This document shows, one piece after another, positions 8,296 to 16,526 of a stretch of DNA of 64,000 nucleotides (within the stretch, counting starts at the first letter, position 1; every line of letters begins with the position of its first letter). The notes below the pieces were generated by a model. It did no database searches. It saw only the letters and a program-made list of their open reading frames with translations, and was not told the origin of the DNA. Made by a program: the position numbers and the translations under genes. This stretch comes from Burkholderia catarinensis (GTDB taxonomy: Bacteria; Pseudomonadota; Gammaproteobacteria; Burkholderiales; Burkholderiaceae), in assembly GCF_001883705.2 (NCBI RefSeq), contig NZ_MDEQ02000021.1, positions 54,738-118,737 of the forward strand. Direction: 5' to 3'.

Positions 8296-8688
8296 TCAGA
8301 ACCACGCCTGCGGATCGAGCGTCTTGTTGTCGTTCAGGTACAGCCAACCCTTGATGATACGGTACAGCGTCCAGATCCATGTGACAAACATCACGGCGAA
8401 TCCGACCACCACGAACGCCAGCGCGAACCCGATCACGTACGCGATCAGCGCGCGCCAGAAGGTGCGGATCTGCCACTCGAAGTGATCGGCATACGGCGTG
8501 CCGGCCACGTCGCCGCGCTTCACGTAGTTGATGATGATCGCGATGATGCCGGTGATCCCGCCCGTCAACCAGTGAACGGCGTACAGGCCATACAGCACGT
8601 GAGTCAGCGTGCGCAGCCCGTTCAGGCGCTCGGCGTCCGCTGCCCCCGGCACCGACGGCGGCGGAAACTGGCTTGGCGTATCGTTCAT
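8296..8688 (-). CDS. DUF4870-like small inner membrane protein
   Basis: A 130-residue protein with a proline-rich N-terminus and three or four hydrophobic segments at about 28-60 and 80-115. It resembles the DUF4870 membrane proteins commonly found downstream of hisE in beta-proteobacteria. No catalytic motif is visible and no function can be assigned. The start MNDTPSQF is preferred to an ATG eight codons upstream. Confidence 0.75.
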   Translation of the reverse strand: MNDTPSQFPPPSVPGAADAERLNGLRTLTHVLYGLYAVHWLTGGITGIIAIIINYVKRGDVAGTPYADHFEWQIRTFWRALIAYVIGFALAFVVVGFAVMFVTWIWTLYRIIKGWLYLNDNKTLDPQAWF

Positions 8689-8759
8689 GATGCTACCCCC
8701 GTTAGATGACAATTCTTACAGCTTACCGCACTGTCGCCACCGCGACGGGGCAATGCCTG

Positions 8760-9125
8760 TCACCCGCCGTTTTCCTCGCGCTCGAGACGCTTGCGCATGG
8801 CCTTCTCCTCGATGCCCGACAGCCCTTCGCGGCGCTCGAGCTCGGCGATCACGTCGGCCGGGCTCAGGTCGAAATGCGACAGCATCACGAGGCAGTGGAA
8901 CCACAGGTCGGCCACCTCGCCGACGAGCGCGGTCGGCGCGCCGCCCTGGCGCACGTCCTTCGCGGCCAGCACGACTTCCGTCGCCTCTTCGCCGATTTTC
9001 TTCAGCACCGCGTCGTCGCCCTTGTGGAACAGGCGCGATACGTACGATTGATCGGGATCGCCGCCCTTGCGGCTATCGATCACGGCCGCGAGGCGCAGCA
9101 GCGTATCTTCGGTCGATTGCGTCAT
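8760..9125 (-). CDS. hisE: Phosphoribosyl-ATP pyrophosphatase
   Basis: HisE hydrolyses phosphoribosyl-ATP to phosphoribosyl-AMP and pyrophosphate, the second step of histidine synthesis. The 121-residue protein has the MazG-like all-helical core with KIGEEATEVVLAAKD near residues 42-56 and GEVADLWFHCLV near 69-80, which supply the Mg2+-binding acidic residues. Its ATG overlaps the hisI stop by 4 bp, so the two enzymes acting in sequence are translationally coupled yet separate proteins, unlike the HisIE fusion of enteric bacteria. Confidence 0.95.
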   Translation of the reverse strand: MTQSTEDTLLRLAAVIDSRKGGDPDQSYVSRLFHKGDDAVLKKIGEEATEVVLAAKDVRQGGAPTALVGEVADLWFHCLVMLSHFDLSPADVIAELERREGLSGIEEKAMRKRLEREENGG

Positions 9126-9538
9126 TTGTAGATGTGTTCGGGATCTTTCAGCACCGGTTCGACCGCGACCCAGTCGCCGTTGTCGACGGTGCCTTCGAAT
9201 TTCTGGAAGAAGCACGAATGCCGGCCGGTGTGGCATGCGATGCCCGACACCTGCTCGACCTTCAGCAGCACGACGTCCTCGTCGCAGTCGAGCCGCACCT
9301 CGTGCACATGCTGCACGTGGCCCGACTCCTCGCCCTTGAACCACAGGCGCTTGCGCGAGCGCGAGTAATAGACCGCGCGCTGCGTCTCGATCGTCTTCGC
9401 CAGCGCCTCGCGGTTCATCCACGCGAACATCAGCACGTCGTTCGTCGATGCTTCCTGCGCGATCACCGGCACGAGGCCGTTGTCGTCCCAGCGGACCTTG
9501 TCGAGCCACGCGGGCAACGCATTCGCTTCCGTATTCAT
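9122..9538 (-). CDS. hisI: Phosphoribosyl-AMP cyclohydrolase
   Basis: HisI opens the purine ring of phosphoribosyl-AMP, the third step of histidine synthesis. The 138-residue protein shows the family motifs MNREAL (41-46), SRSRKRLWFKGEESGH (59-74), the metal-binding DCDED (84-88) and CHTGRHSCF (102-110), the last supplying Zn ligands. Stop and start codons overlap with hisF upstream and hisE downstream. Confidence 0.95.
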   Translation of the reverse strand: MNTEANALPAWLDKVRWDDNGLVPVIAQEASTNDVLMFAWMNREALAKTIETQRAVYYSRSRKRLWFKGEESGHVQHVHEVRLDCDEDVVLLKVEQVSGIACHTGRHSCFFQKFEGTVDNGDWVAVEPVLKDPEHIYK

Positions 9539-10311
9539 CACAGCCTCACCGCAATGCCCTGGTCGGCCATGAAGCGCTTCGCCTCGCCGACCGTGTGCTC
9601 GCCGTAGTGGAAGATGCTCGCCGCCAGCACCGCGTCGGCGCGGCCGTCCTTGATGCCGTCCGCGAGATGCTGCAGCGACCCGACGCCACCCGACGCGATC
9701 ACCGGCACCGGCACCGCGTCCGACACGCCGCGCGTGAGCGCGAGGTCGAAGCCCGACTTCGTGCCGTCGCGGTCCATGCTCGTCAGCAGGATTTCGCCCG
9801 CGCCGAGCTCGGCCATCTTGCGCGCCCATTCGATCGCGTCGAGGCCCGTGCCCTTGCGGCCGCCGTGCGTGAACACCTCCCAGCGCGGCGTCTCGCCGTC
9901 GGCCGACACGCGCTTCGCATCGATCGCGACCACGATGCACTGCGAGCCGTACTTGTCGGCCGCATCGCGCACGAGCTGCGGATTCGCGACCGCCGACGAA
10001 TTCATGCTGACCTTGTCCGCGCCCGCGTTCAGCAGGCGCCGCACGTCCTCGACGGCACGCACGCCGCCGCCGACGGTCAGCGGAATGAAGACCTGCGACG
10101 CGACGGCTTCGATGATCGGCAGGATCAGGTCACGCTGGTCGGACGTCGCGGTGATGTCGAGGAACGTCAGTTCGTCGGCGCCCTGGTCGTCGTAGCGGCG
10201 GGCGATTTCGACGGGATCGCCGGCATCGCGCAGCTCGACGAAGTTGACGCCCTTGACGACACGCCCGGCAGTCACGTCCAGGCAGGGGATGATGCGTTTA
10301 GCTAGAGCCAT
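9538..10311 (-). CDS. hisF: Imidazole glycerol phosphate synthase, cyclase subunit
   Basis: HisF is a (beta/alpha)8 barrel that joins with HisH to convert PRFAR plus ammonia into imidazole glycerol phosphate and AICAR. The 257-residue protein begins MALAKRIIPCLDVTAGRVVKGV with the catalytic D12 and carries the second catalytic aspartate in the TSMDRDGTKSGFD segment (D131 by count). Phosphate-binding glycine loops SGGVGSLQ and GGGVRAVEDV are present. The hisH partner lies upstream, with hisA between. Confidence 0.96.
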   Translation of the reverse strand: MALAKRIIPCLDVTAGRVVKGVNFVELRDAGDPVEIARRYDDQGADELTFLDITATSDQRDLILPIIEAVASQVFIPLTVGGGVRAVEDVRRLLNAGADKVSMNSSAVANPQLVRDAADKYGSQCIVVAIDAKRVSADGETPRWEVFTHGGRKGTGLDAIEWARKMAELGAGEILLTSMDRDGTKSGFDLALTRGVSDAVPVPVIASGGVGSLQHLADGIKDGRADAVLAASIFHYGEHTVGEAKRFMADQGIAVRL

Positions 10312-10349
10312 GATGTTGCGCCAAATGCCGCGATGGGACGGCCGGTTGC

Positions 10350-10371
10350 GGAAGCCTCGCGCGAGGCTTCC
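10350..10371. repeat. Perfect 22-bp palindrome in the hisA-hisF gap
   Basis: GGAAGCCTCGC followed immediately by GCGAGGCTTCC, within the 106-bp gap between hisA and hisF. A second GGGGC/GCCCC stem lies next to it at about 10377-10400. No T-run follows, so it is likely an RNA stem-loop affecting transcript stability or the ratio of upstream to downstream proteins. Confidence 0.6.
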
Positions 10372-10417
10372 GGTCGGGGCCGCCTGCTGGCAGCCCCGGC
10401 GAACGAGACAACCGCGC

Positions 10418-11173
10418 TTACGCGTTGTCGAGTTCGCCGTTCAGTTCGTCCGCGCGCTTTTGCGCGGCCGCGAAATCGAGATCGCCGGAGTAGATCGCAC
10501 GGCCGCAGATCACGCCTTCGACGCCATGCTCCTCCACTTCGCACAGATTCTCGATGTCCAGGAGGTTCGACAGGCCGCCGCTCGCGATCACCGGAATGCC
10601 GACCGCCTGCGCGAGCTTCACGGTCGCCTCGATGTTGATGCCCTGCAGCATCCCGTCGCGGCCGATGTCCGTATAGACGATCGATTCGACGCCGTAGTCC
10701 TCGAACTTCTGCGCGAGATCGATCACTTCGTGGCCCGTCAGCTTGCTCCAGCCGTCGGTCGCGACCTTGCCGTCCCGCGCGTCCAGGCCGACGATGATGC
10801 TGCCGGCGAACGCGGTGCACGCGTCCTGCAGGAAGCCCGGATCCTTCACGGCCGCCGTGCCGATGATCACGTAGGACAGGCCCGCGTCGAGATACTTCTC
10901 GACCGTCTCGAGGCTGCGGATGCCGCCGCCGAGCTGTACGGGGATTTCGTCGCCGACTTCGTCGAGGATCGCTTCGATCGCCTCGAGGTTCTTCGGCTTG
11001 CCGGCGAACGCGCCGTTCAGGTCGACCAGATGGAGCCGCCGGGCGCCGAGATCGACCCACTTGCGGGCCATCGCCGCCGGGTCCTCGGAGAAAATCGTGG
11101 CCTGGTCCATATCGCCTTGTTTGAGGCGCACACACTGACCGTCTTTGAGATCGATGGCCGGAATCAGCAACAT
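10418..11173 (-). CDS. hisA: ProFAR isomerase
   Basis: HisA isomerises ProFAR to PRFAR (Amadori rearrangement) using a half-barrel-duplicated (beta/alpha)8 fold homologous to HisF. The 251-residue protein begins MLLIPAIDLKDGQCVRL with catalytic D8; the second aspartate is in YTDIGRDGMLQG (about residues 131-142, D133). GGGIRSLE and ASGGLSNL phosphate loops are present. Gap of 163 bp to hisH upstream without an obvious gene. Confidence 0.95.
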   Translation of the reverse strand: MLLIPAIDLKDGQCVRLKQGDMDQATIFSEDPAAMARKWVDLGARRLHLVDLNGAFAGKPKNLEAIEAILDEVGDEIPVQLGGGIRSLETVEKYLDAGLSYVIIGTAAVKDPGFLQDACTAFAGSIIVGLDARDGKVATDGWSKLTGHEVIDLAQKFEDYGVESIVYTDIGRDGMLQGINIEATVKLAQAVGIPVIASGGLSNLLDIENLCEVEEHGVEGVICGRAIYSGDLDFAAAQKRADELNGELDNA

Positions 11174-11336
11174 AGCAATCGGGTGTCGTCGTGGAGGAAG
11201 AAAAGAATCCGGCGCGTACCGGCCAATCCGGTACCGCGCCGTCTCGCTAGTTTAGTACAACTCTTTCGGTGCTTTGGCGTGCGAGCCTCGTGCGACAGGC
11301 CTTTCCGGCCCGCCGACTGTAGCATGCACGCGACGT

Positions 11337-11978
11337 TCACGGTTTCCAGTGTACGAAGTTGCGATACAGACGCAACCCGACCTCCGCGCTTTTCTCGGGG
11401 TGGAATTGGGTCGCGAAGAGATTATCCCGCGCGACCGCGGACGTAAACGGCGCACCGTATGCCGTTTCGCCCACCGTATGCGCCGGGTTGTCCGGGCTCA
11501 CGTAATAGCTGTGTACGAAGTAGAAATACGCGTCGTCGGGCACGCCGTCCCACAGCGGGTGCGGCTGCGACTGGCGCACGCGGTTCCAGCCCATCTGCGG
11601 CACCTTGAAGCGCGAGCCGTCGTCCTGCAGGCGGCCGTCGAGCTCGAAGCGTACGACCTTGCCCGGCAACAGGCCGAGGCCCTTCGTGTCGCCTTCCGCG
11701 CTCCAGTCGAACAGCATCTGCTCGCCGACGCACACGCCGAGCAGCGGTTTCGTGCGCGACGCCTCGATCACGGCCTCCTGCAGGCCCGATTCGCCGAGGC
11801 AGCGCATGCAGTCGGGCATCGCGCCCTGGCCGGGCAGCACGACGCGGTCGGCCGCGCGAATCGCGGCCGGCGTGTCGACGATCGCCACGTCGGCGGCCGG
11901 CTCGGCCTTCTTGAGCGCCTGCGCGACCGAGCGCAGGTTGCCCATCCCATAATCCACAATCGCAATCGAAGTTTTCAT
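11337..11978 (-). CDS. hisH: Imidazole glycerol phosphate synthase, glutaminase subunit
   Basis: HisH is the class I glutamine amidotransferase that supplies ammonia to HisF. The 213-residue protein has the oxyanion strand LPGQGAMPDC, the nucleophile C83 in GVCVGEQ, and the other triad members H193 and E195 in QFHPEKS. Its start codon overlaps the stop of the marC-family gene by 4 bp, so translation is probably coupled to that gene. Confidence 0.95.
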   Translation of the reverse strand: MKTSIAIVDYGMGNLRSVAQALKKAEPAADVAIVDTPAAIRAADRVVLPGQGAMPDCMRCLGESGLQEAVIEASRTKPLLGVCVGEQMLFDWSAEGDTKGLGLLPGKVVRFELDGRLQDDGSRFKVPQMGWNRVRQSQPHPLWDGVPDDAYFYFVHSYYVSPDNPAHTVGETAYGAPFTSAVARDNLFATQFHPEKSAEVGLRLYRNFVHWKP

Positions 11979-12595
11979 CTCAGTGCAGGCAGTAGCGCCC
12001 TCAGTCCATTGACGATGAATTCCACCGCCAGCGCCGACAGCATCAATCCCATCAGCCGCGTGGCGATGTTGATGCCCGTGCGGCCGATCCAGTTCGCGAT
12101 CGGCTCGGCGAGCCGCATCGCGACGAAACACAGAAAAGCCAGGGCCGCACCGATCGCGACCAGCCCGGCCCGCTCATACCAGTGATGCGCGTTCGCCGCA
12201 TAGATGATCACCGTGCTGATCGAGCCGGGGCCCGTGAGCAGCGGGATCGCCAGCGGCACGACCGCGATGTTGTCCTTCAGCTCGGCCTCGTGGCGCTCCT
12301 CCGGCGTCGATCGCGTGTTGCCGATCTGCGCGTTCAGCATGTTGATCGCCATCAGCAGCATGATGATCCCGCCGCCCACTTCGAGCGAGCCGACCGAAAT
12401 GCCGAAGAAGTTGATGATCTGCTGCCCGAGCAGCGCCGTCACCGTCATCACGCAGAACACCGACACCGACGCGATCCGGATCGTGCGGCGGCGCTCGCCG
12501 TCCGTCTGCTGCGCCGTCAGGCTCAGGAAGAACGGCACCGCGCCGACCGGGTTGATCAGCGCCAGCAGCGAAATGAATGATTTGAGCAGATCCAT
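11975..12595 (-). CDS. MarC/YchE-family integral membrane protein inside the his operon
   Basis: A 206-residue protein with six hydrophobic helices and the family's N-terminal NPVGAVPFFLSLT and GGGIIMLLMAI segments. MarC-type proteins have no established transport substrate; the old link to multiple antibiotic resistance is not supported for the family in general. It lies between hisB (62-bp gap) and hisH (4-bp overlap), so it is embedded in the histidine operon although no biochemical link is known. Confidence 0.88.
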   Translation of the reverse strand: MDLLKSFISLLALINPVGAVPFFLSLTAQQTDGERRRTIRIASVSVFCVMTVTALLGQQIINFFGISVGSLEVGGGIIMLLMAINMLNAQIGNTRSTPEERHEAELKDNIAVVPLAIPLLTGPGSISTVIIYAANAHHWYERAGLVAIGAALAFLCFVAMRLAEPIANWIGRTGINIATRLMGLMLSALAVEFIVNGLRALLPALR

Positions 12596-12657
12596 CGCAA
12601 GCCGGCGCCGCGCGCCGAAGCCGTGAGCGTGTCCTTAGCGTCCGTCCGTTCGGAAGT

Positions 12658-13245
12658 TCACAGGCTGCCCTTCGTCGACGGGATCTGCCCCGCCGCACGC
12701 TCGTCCAGCTCCACCGCCGCGCGCAGCGCACGGCCAAAGGCCTTGAACACCGTCTCGAGCTGATGGTGCGCGTTGATCCCGCGCAGGTTGTCGATATGCA
12801 GCGTCACGCCCGCGTGATTCACGAAACCGCGGAAGAATTCGATCGACAGGTCGACGTCGAACGTGCCGATCCGCGCGCGCGTGAACGGCACGTGGAATTC
12901 GAGGCCCGGCCGGCCCGAGAAGTCGATCACGACGCGCGACAGCGCCTCGTCGAGCGGCACGTACGAATGGCCGTAGCGGCGGATGCCCTTGCGGTCGCCG
13001 ATCGCCTTCGCGACGGCCTGCCCGAGCGTGATGCCGACATCCTCGACCGTGTGGTGGTCGTCGATATGCGTGTCGCCATGCGCTTCAACCTCGAGATCGA
13101 ACAGACCGTGTCGCGCGATCTGGTCGAGCATATGGTCGAGAAACGGCACGCCGGTAGCCAGCTTCTGCCGGCCCGTGCCGTCGAGATCGAGCTTCACACG
13201 GATCTGCGTTTCGCTGGTATTGCGAACGACTTCCGCCACACGCAT
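12658..13245 (-). CDS. hisB: Imidazoleglycerol-phosphate dehydratase
   Basis: HisB dehydrates imidazole glycerol phosphate to imidazole acetol phosphate. The 195-residue monofunctional form (no phosphatase domain) has duplicated Mn-binding motifs: DHMLDQIARHG (37-47), DIDDHHTVED with HHTVED near 64-69, GHSYVPLDEALS, and a second GINAHHQLET near 163-172. The start MRVAEVVRNTSET is the family N-terminus; the frame remains open upstream but without conserved sequence. Confidence 0.95.
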   Translation of the reverse strand: MRVAEVVRNTSETQIRVKLDLDGTGRQKLATGVPFLDHMLDQIARHGLFDLEVEAHGDTHIDDHHTVEDVGITLGQAVAKAIGDRKGIRRYGHSYVPLDEALSRVVIDFSGRPGLEFHVPFTRARIGTFDVDLSIEFFRGFVNHAGVTLHIDNLRGINAHHQLETVFKAFGRALRAAVELDERAAGQIPSTKGSL

Positions 13246-13310
13246 GGCAATTCCTTGACTGAGTCGATGTAAATGGGGATTGATCGTTTCGCGCTGCGGC
13301 GCCAACAGGC

Positions 13311-14384
13311 TCAATCGGGCAGCGCGAGTTTCAAAGCAGCCAGCAGGCGCGCGTTTTCGTCGGGAGAACCGACGGTCAGCCGCACGCATTCAGCCAGCAA
13401 CGGATGCATTTTACTCACGTTTTTGACCAAAACCCGTTCGGTGAGCAGCGCGTCGAACACGGCAGCCGCGTCAGGCACGCGCACCAGCAGGAAATTGCCG
13501 GCGCTCGGGAACACCGTCGCGCCCGGCAGCGCGGCCACGGCCTGCGCGAGGCGCGCGCGTTCCGCGCGCAAATCGGCCGCCTGCGCGTCGAGCACGTCGA
13601 GGTGGTCGAGCAGGAAATCGGCGGTCGCCTGGGTCAGCACGTTGATGTTGTACGGCGGGCGCACCTTGTCGAATTCGGTCAGCCACGCGGGCACACCGAC
13701 GAGATAGCCGAGGCGGATGCCCGCGAGGCCGAGCTTCGACACCGTGCGCATCACGACGACGTTGTCGAACTCGGCGGCGCGCGGCAGCCACGAGCGCTCC
13801 GCGAACGGCTGGTACGCCTCGTCGATCACGATCAGGCTGTGCCGCGCGGCCGCGACGATCCGTTCGACGTCGGCATCGTCGTACAGCGTGCCGGTCGGGT
13901 TGTTCGGGTACGCGAGATAGACGATCGCCGGGCGGTGCTCGGCGATCGCCGCGAGCATCGCGTCGACGTCGAGCGTCAGGTCGGCCTTCAGCGGCACGCC
14001 GACGAATTCGAGCTGCGCGAGCTTCGCGGACAACTCATACATCACGAAGCCCGGCACCGGAGCGAGCACCTTCGCGCCCGGCTGCGCACACGCAACCGAG
14101 ATCATGCTGATGATTTCGTCCGAGCCGTTGCCGAGCAGCACGTCGCAGGCGGCCGGCACGCCCATCGCATGGCGCAGCTTGTCGAGCAGCGCGGCCGGGC
14201 GCGGCGCCGGGTAGCGGTTCAGCGCGACCTGCGCGAGACGCTCGCCGAGCGCCGCGGCGAGCGTTTCGGGCAGCGGATACGGGTTTTCCATCGCGTCGAG
14301 CTTCACGAACCCGCTCGCGTCCGGCACCGGGTAACTCGTCATCGCGAGCACGTCGCGGCGGATGATGTCTTGTGGCGTTGTCAT
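13311..14384 (-). CDS. hisC: Histidinol-phosphate aminotransferase
   Basis: HisC is a PLP-dependent class I/II aminotransferase that converts imidazole acetol phosphate to histidinol phosphate. The 357-residue protein shows LDAMENPYPLP near residues 28-38, GNGSDEIISM (86-95), YPNNPTG (about 159-165), VIDEAYQPF and the PLP lysine in RTVSKLGLAGIRLGY (K at about 221). A 65-bp gap precedes hisB. Confidence 0.95.
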   Translation of the reverse strand: MTTPQDIIRRDVLAMTSYPVPDASGFVKLDAMENPYPLPETLAAALGERLAQVALNRYPAPRPAALLDKLRHAMGVPAACDVLLGNGSDEIISMISVACAQPGAKVLAPVPGFVMYELSAKLAQLEFVGVPLKADLTLDVDAMLAAIAEHRPAIVYLAYPNNPTGTLYDDADVERIVAAARHSLIVIDEAYQPFAERSWLPRAAEFDNVVVMRTVSKLGLAGIRLGYLVGVPAWLTEFDKVRPPYNINVLTQATADFLLDHLDVLDAQAADLRAERARLAQAVAALPGATVFPSAGNFLLVRVPDAAAVFDALLTERVLVKNVSKMHPLLAECVRLTVGSPDENARLLAALKLALPD

Positions 14385-14425
14385 GGTCTCAAGCCGGCGT
14401 ACGTCGCGCCGGCGTCAAATGGTCG

Positions 14426-14449
14426 GCAGGGCGGCGACCGCCGCCCTGC
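14426..14449. repeat. 11-bp inverted repeat in the hisD-hisC gap
   Basis: GCAGGGCGGCG and CGCCGCCCTGC are separated by only two bases in the 147-bp gap between hisD and hisC. In RNA the tip would open to a small loop. There is no adjacent T-run. Confidence 0.55.
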
Positions 14450-14531
14450 ACTCGTCTCCAGCCCCGGCCTTCGGGGTGGCGGCCGACGCCGGCGCGTCAG
14501 CGCCCGCCCCGGCCCCGCGCGGAGCGCGCGG

Positions 14532-15848
14532 TCAGTTCTTCATCCGGAACTCGGCGCTCCTCGCGTGCGCCTGCAGCCCCTCGCCGTACGCGAGCTCGGA
14601 CGCGATCTCGCCGAGCGTCTGCGCGCCTTCGGCGCTGACCTCGATCAGGCTCGAGCGCTTGATGAAGTCGTACACGCCGAGCGGCGACGAGAAGCGCGCG
14701 GTGCGCGACGTCGGCAGCACGTGGTTCGGGCCCGCGCAGTAGTCGCCGAGGCTCTCGCTCGTGTAGCGGCCGAGGAAGATCGCGCCCGCGTGGCGGATCT
14801 GCTGGCCCCATTGCTGCGGCTCCAGCGCCGAAATTTCCAGGTGCTCGGGCGCGATGTCGTTCGCGATCCGGCATGCCTCGGCCATGTCGCGCACCTTGAT
14901 CAGCGCGCCGCGGCCTTCGAGCGACGCGCGAATCACGTCCCGGCGCGGCATCGACGGCAGCAGCTCGTCGATCGCCTTCTCGACGCGATCGAGGAACGCG
15001 CCGTCCGGGCACAGCAGGATCGACTGCGCGAGCTCGTCGTGCTCGGCCTGCGAGAACAGGTCCATCGCGACCCAGTTCGGATCGGTCGTGCCGTCGCACA
15101 GTACGAGGATTTCCGACGGCCCCGCGATCATGTCGATGCCGACCGTGCCGAACACGCGGCGCTTCGCCGACGCGACGTAGGCATTGCCGGGGCCGCAGAT
15201 CTTGTCGACGGCCGGCACCGTCGCCGTGCCGTACGCGAGCGCGCCGACTGCCTGTGCGCCGCCGATCGTGAACACGCGATCGACGCCGCCGAGCAGCGCC
15301 GCGGCGAGCACGAGATCGTTCTTCACGCCGTCCGGCGTCGGCACGACCATCACGATCTCGCCGACGCCCGCGACGCGCGCGGGAATCGCGTTCATCAGCA
15401 CCGACGACGGATACGCGGCCTTGCCGCCCGGCACATACAGGCCGACGCGGTCGAGCGGCGTGACCTTCTGGCCGAGCACCGTGCCGTCGCTTTCCGTGTA
15501 CTGCCAGCTATGCGTGCCGCACTCGATCTTCTGCTTCTCGTGGTACGCGCGCACACGCGCCGCGGCCGCTTCCAGCGCCGCGCGCGCCTTCGGCGCGAGG
15601 CCGTCGAGCGCCGTCTGCAGCGCGTCCTGCGGCAGTTCGAGCGCGGCGACGCTGTTCGCGCTCAGCCGGTCGAAGCGGTTCGTGTACTCGAGCACCGCGG
15701 CGTCGCCGCGCGACTTCACGTCGGCGAGGATCTGCGCGACCGATTGCTCGATCGCTTCGTCTTCGCTCGCCTCGAATGCCAGCACCGCACGCAGTGCGGC
15801 GCCGAAGCCTTCGTTCGTCGAATCGAGCTTGCGGATGGTGATGGACAT
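14532..15848 (-). CDS. hisD: Histidinol dehydrogenase
   Basis: HisD performs the last two steps of histidine synthesis, oxidising histidinol to histidine with NAD+ and a Zn ion. The 438-residue protein includes VPGGKAAYPSSVLMNAIPA (about 133-151), the NAD-binding GGAQAVGALAYGT region and CGPGNAYV, and SEILVLCD; the Zn-ligand region QAEHDE occurs near 265. Length matches the family. Confidence 0.95.
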   Translation of the reverse strand: MSITIRKLDSTNEGFGAALRAVLAFEASEDEAIEQSVAQILADVKSRGDAAVLEYTNRFDRLSANSVAALELPQDALQTALDGLAPKARAALEAAAARVRAYHEKQKIECGTHSWQYTESDGTVLGQKVTPLDRVGLYVPGGKAAYPSSVLMNAIPARVAGVGEIVMVVPTPDGVKNDLVLAAALLGGVDRVFTIGGAQAVGALAYGTATVPAVDKICGPGNAYVASAKRRVFGTVGIDMIAGPSEILVLCDGTTDPNWVAMDLFSQAEHDELAQSILLCPDGAFLDRVEKAIDELLPSMPRRDVIRASLEGRGALIKVRDMAEACRIANDIAPEHLEISALEPQQWGQQIRHAGAIFLGRYTSESLGDYCAGPNHVLPTSRTARFSSPLGVYDFIKRSSLIEVSAEGAQTLGEIASELAYGEGLQAHARSAEFRMKN

Positions 15849-15872
15849 GGGAGTTCCGTTCCGGTGATGCGC

Positions 15873-16526
15873 TCAACCGCCATTCTGCGACGCGCGTTCG
15901 AACGCGTCGAGAATCGGCTTGAGCGCCGCGCGCTTCAACTTCAGCGCAGCCTGGTTCACGACGAGGCGTGACGAGATCGCCATGATCTCCTCGACCTCGA
16001 CCAGATTGTTCGCCTTCAGCGTGCCGCCCGAGCTGACGAGATCGACGATCGCGTCGGCCAGCCCGACCAGCGGCGCGAGCTCCATCGAGCCGTACAGCTT
16101 GATCAGGTCGACGTGCACGCCCTTCGCGGCGAAGTGCTCGCGCGCCGTTTCGACGTACTTCGTCGCGACACGCAGCCGCGCGCCCTGGCGCACCGCGTTC
16201 GCGTAGTCGAAGCCGGCCGGCACGGCCACCGACATCCGGCAGCGCGCAATGTTCAGATCGATCGGCTGGTACAGGCCCGAGCCGCCGTGCTCGACCAGCA
16301 CGTCCTTGCCGGCCACCCCGAAATCGGCCGCACCGTATTCGACATAGGTCGGCACGTCGCTCGCGCGCACGATGATCACGCGCAGGTTCGGGTCGGTCGT
16401 CGGCAGGATCAGCTTGCGCGACGTTTCCGGATCCTCGGCCACCTGCACGCCGGCTGCGGCGAGCAGCGGCAGGGTTTCCTCGAAAATCCGGCCCTTCGAC
16501 AGGGCGAGGGTCAGCGGCGCGGTCAT
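15873..16526 (-). CDS. hisG: ATP phosphoribosyltransferase, short form
   Basis: HisG condenses ATP with PRPP in the committed, feedback-regulated step of histidine synthesis. At 217 residues it is the short form lacking the C-terminal regulatory domain; in other organisms this form needs the HisRS-like partner HisZ, which is not in this window. Characteristic segments are LALSKGRIFEET (7-18), DVPTYVEYGAADFGVAGKD (57-75) and the PRPP loop DLVSSGGTLKANNL (162-175). Its start overlaps the murA stop by 4 bp. Confidence 0.95.
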   Translation of the reverse strand: MTAPLTLALSKGRIFEETLPLLAAAGVQVAEDPETSRKLILPTTDPNLRVIIVRASDVPTYVEYGAADFGVAGKDVLVEHGGSGLYQPIDLNIARCRMSVAVPAGFDYANAVRQGARLRVATKYVETAREHFAAKGVHVDLIKLYGSMELAPLVGLADAIVDLVSSGGTLKANNLVEVEEIMAISSRLVVNQAALKLKRAALKPILDAFERASQNGG

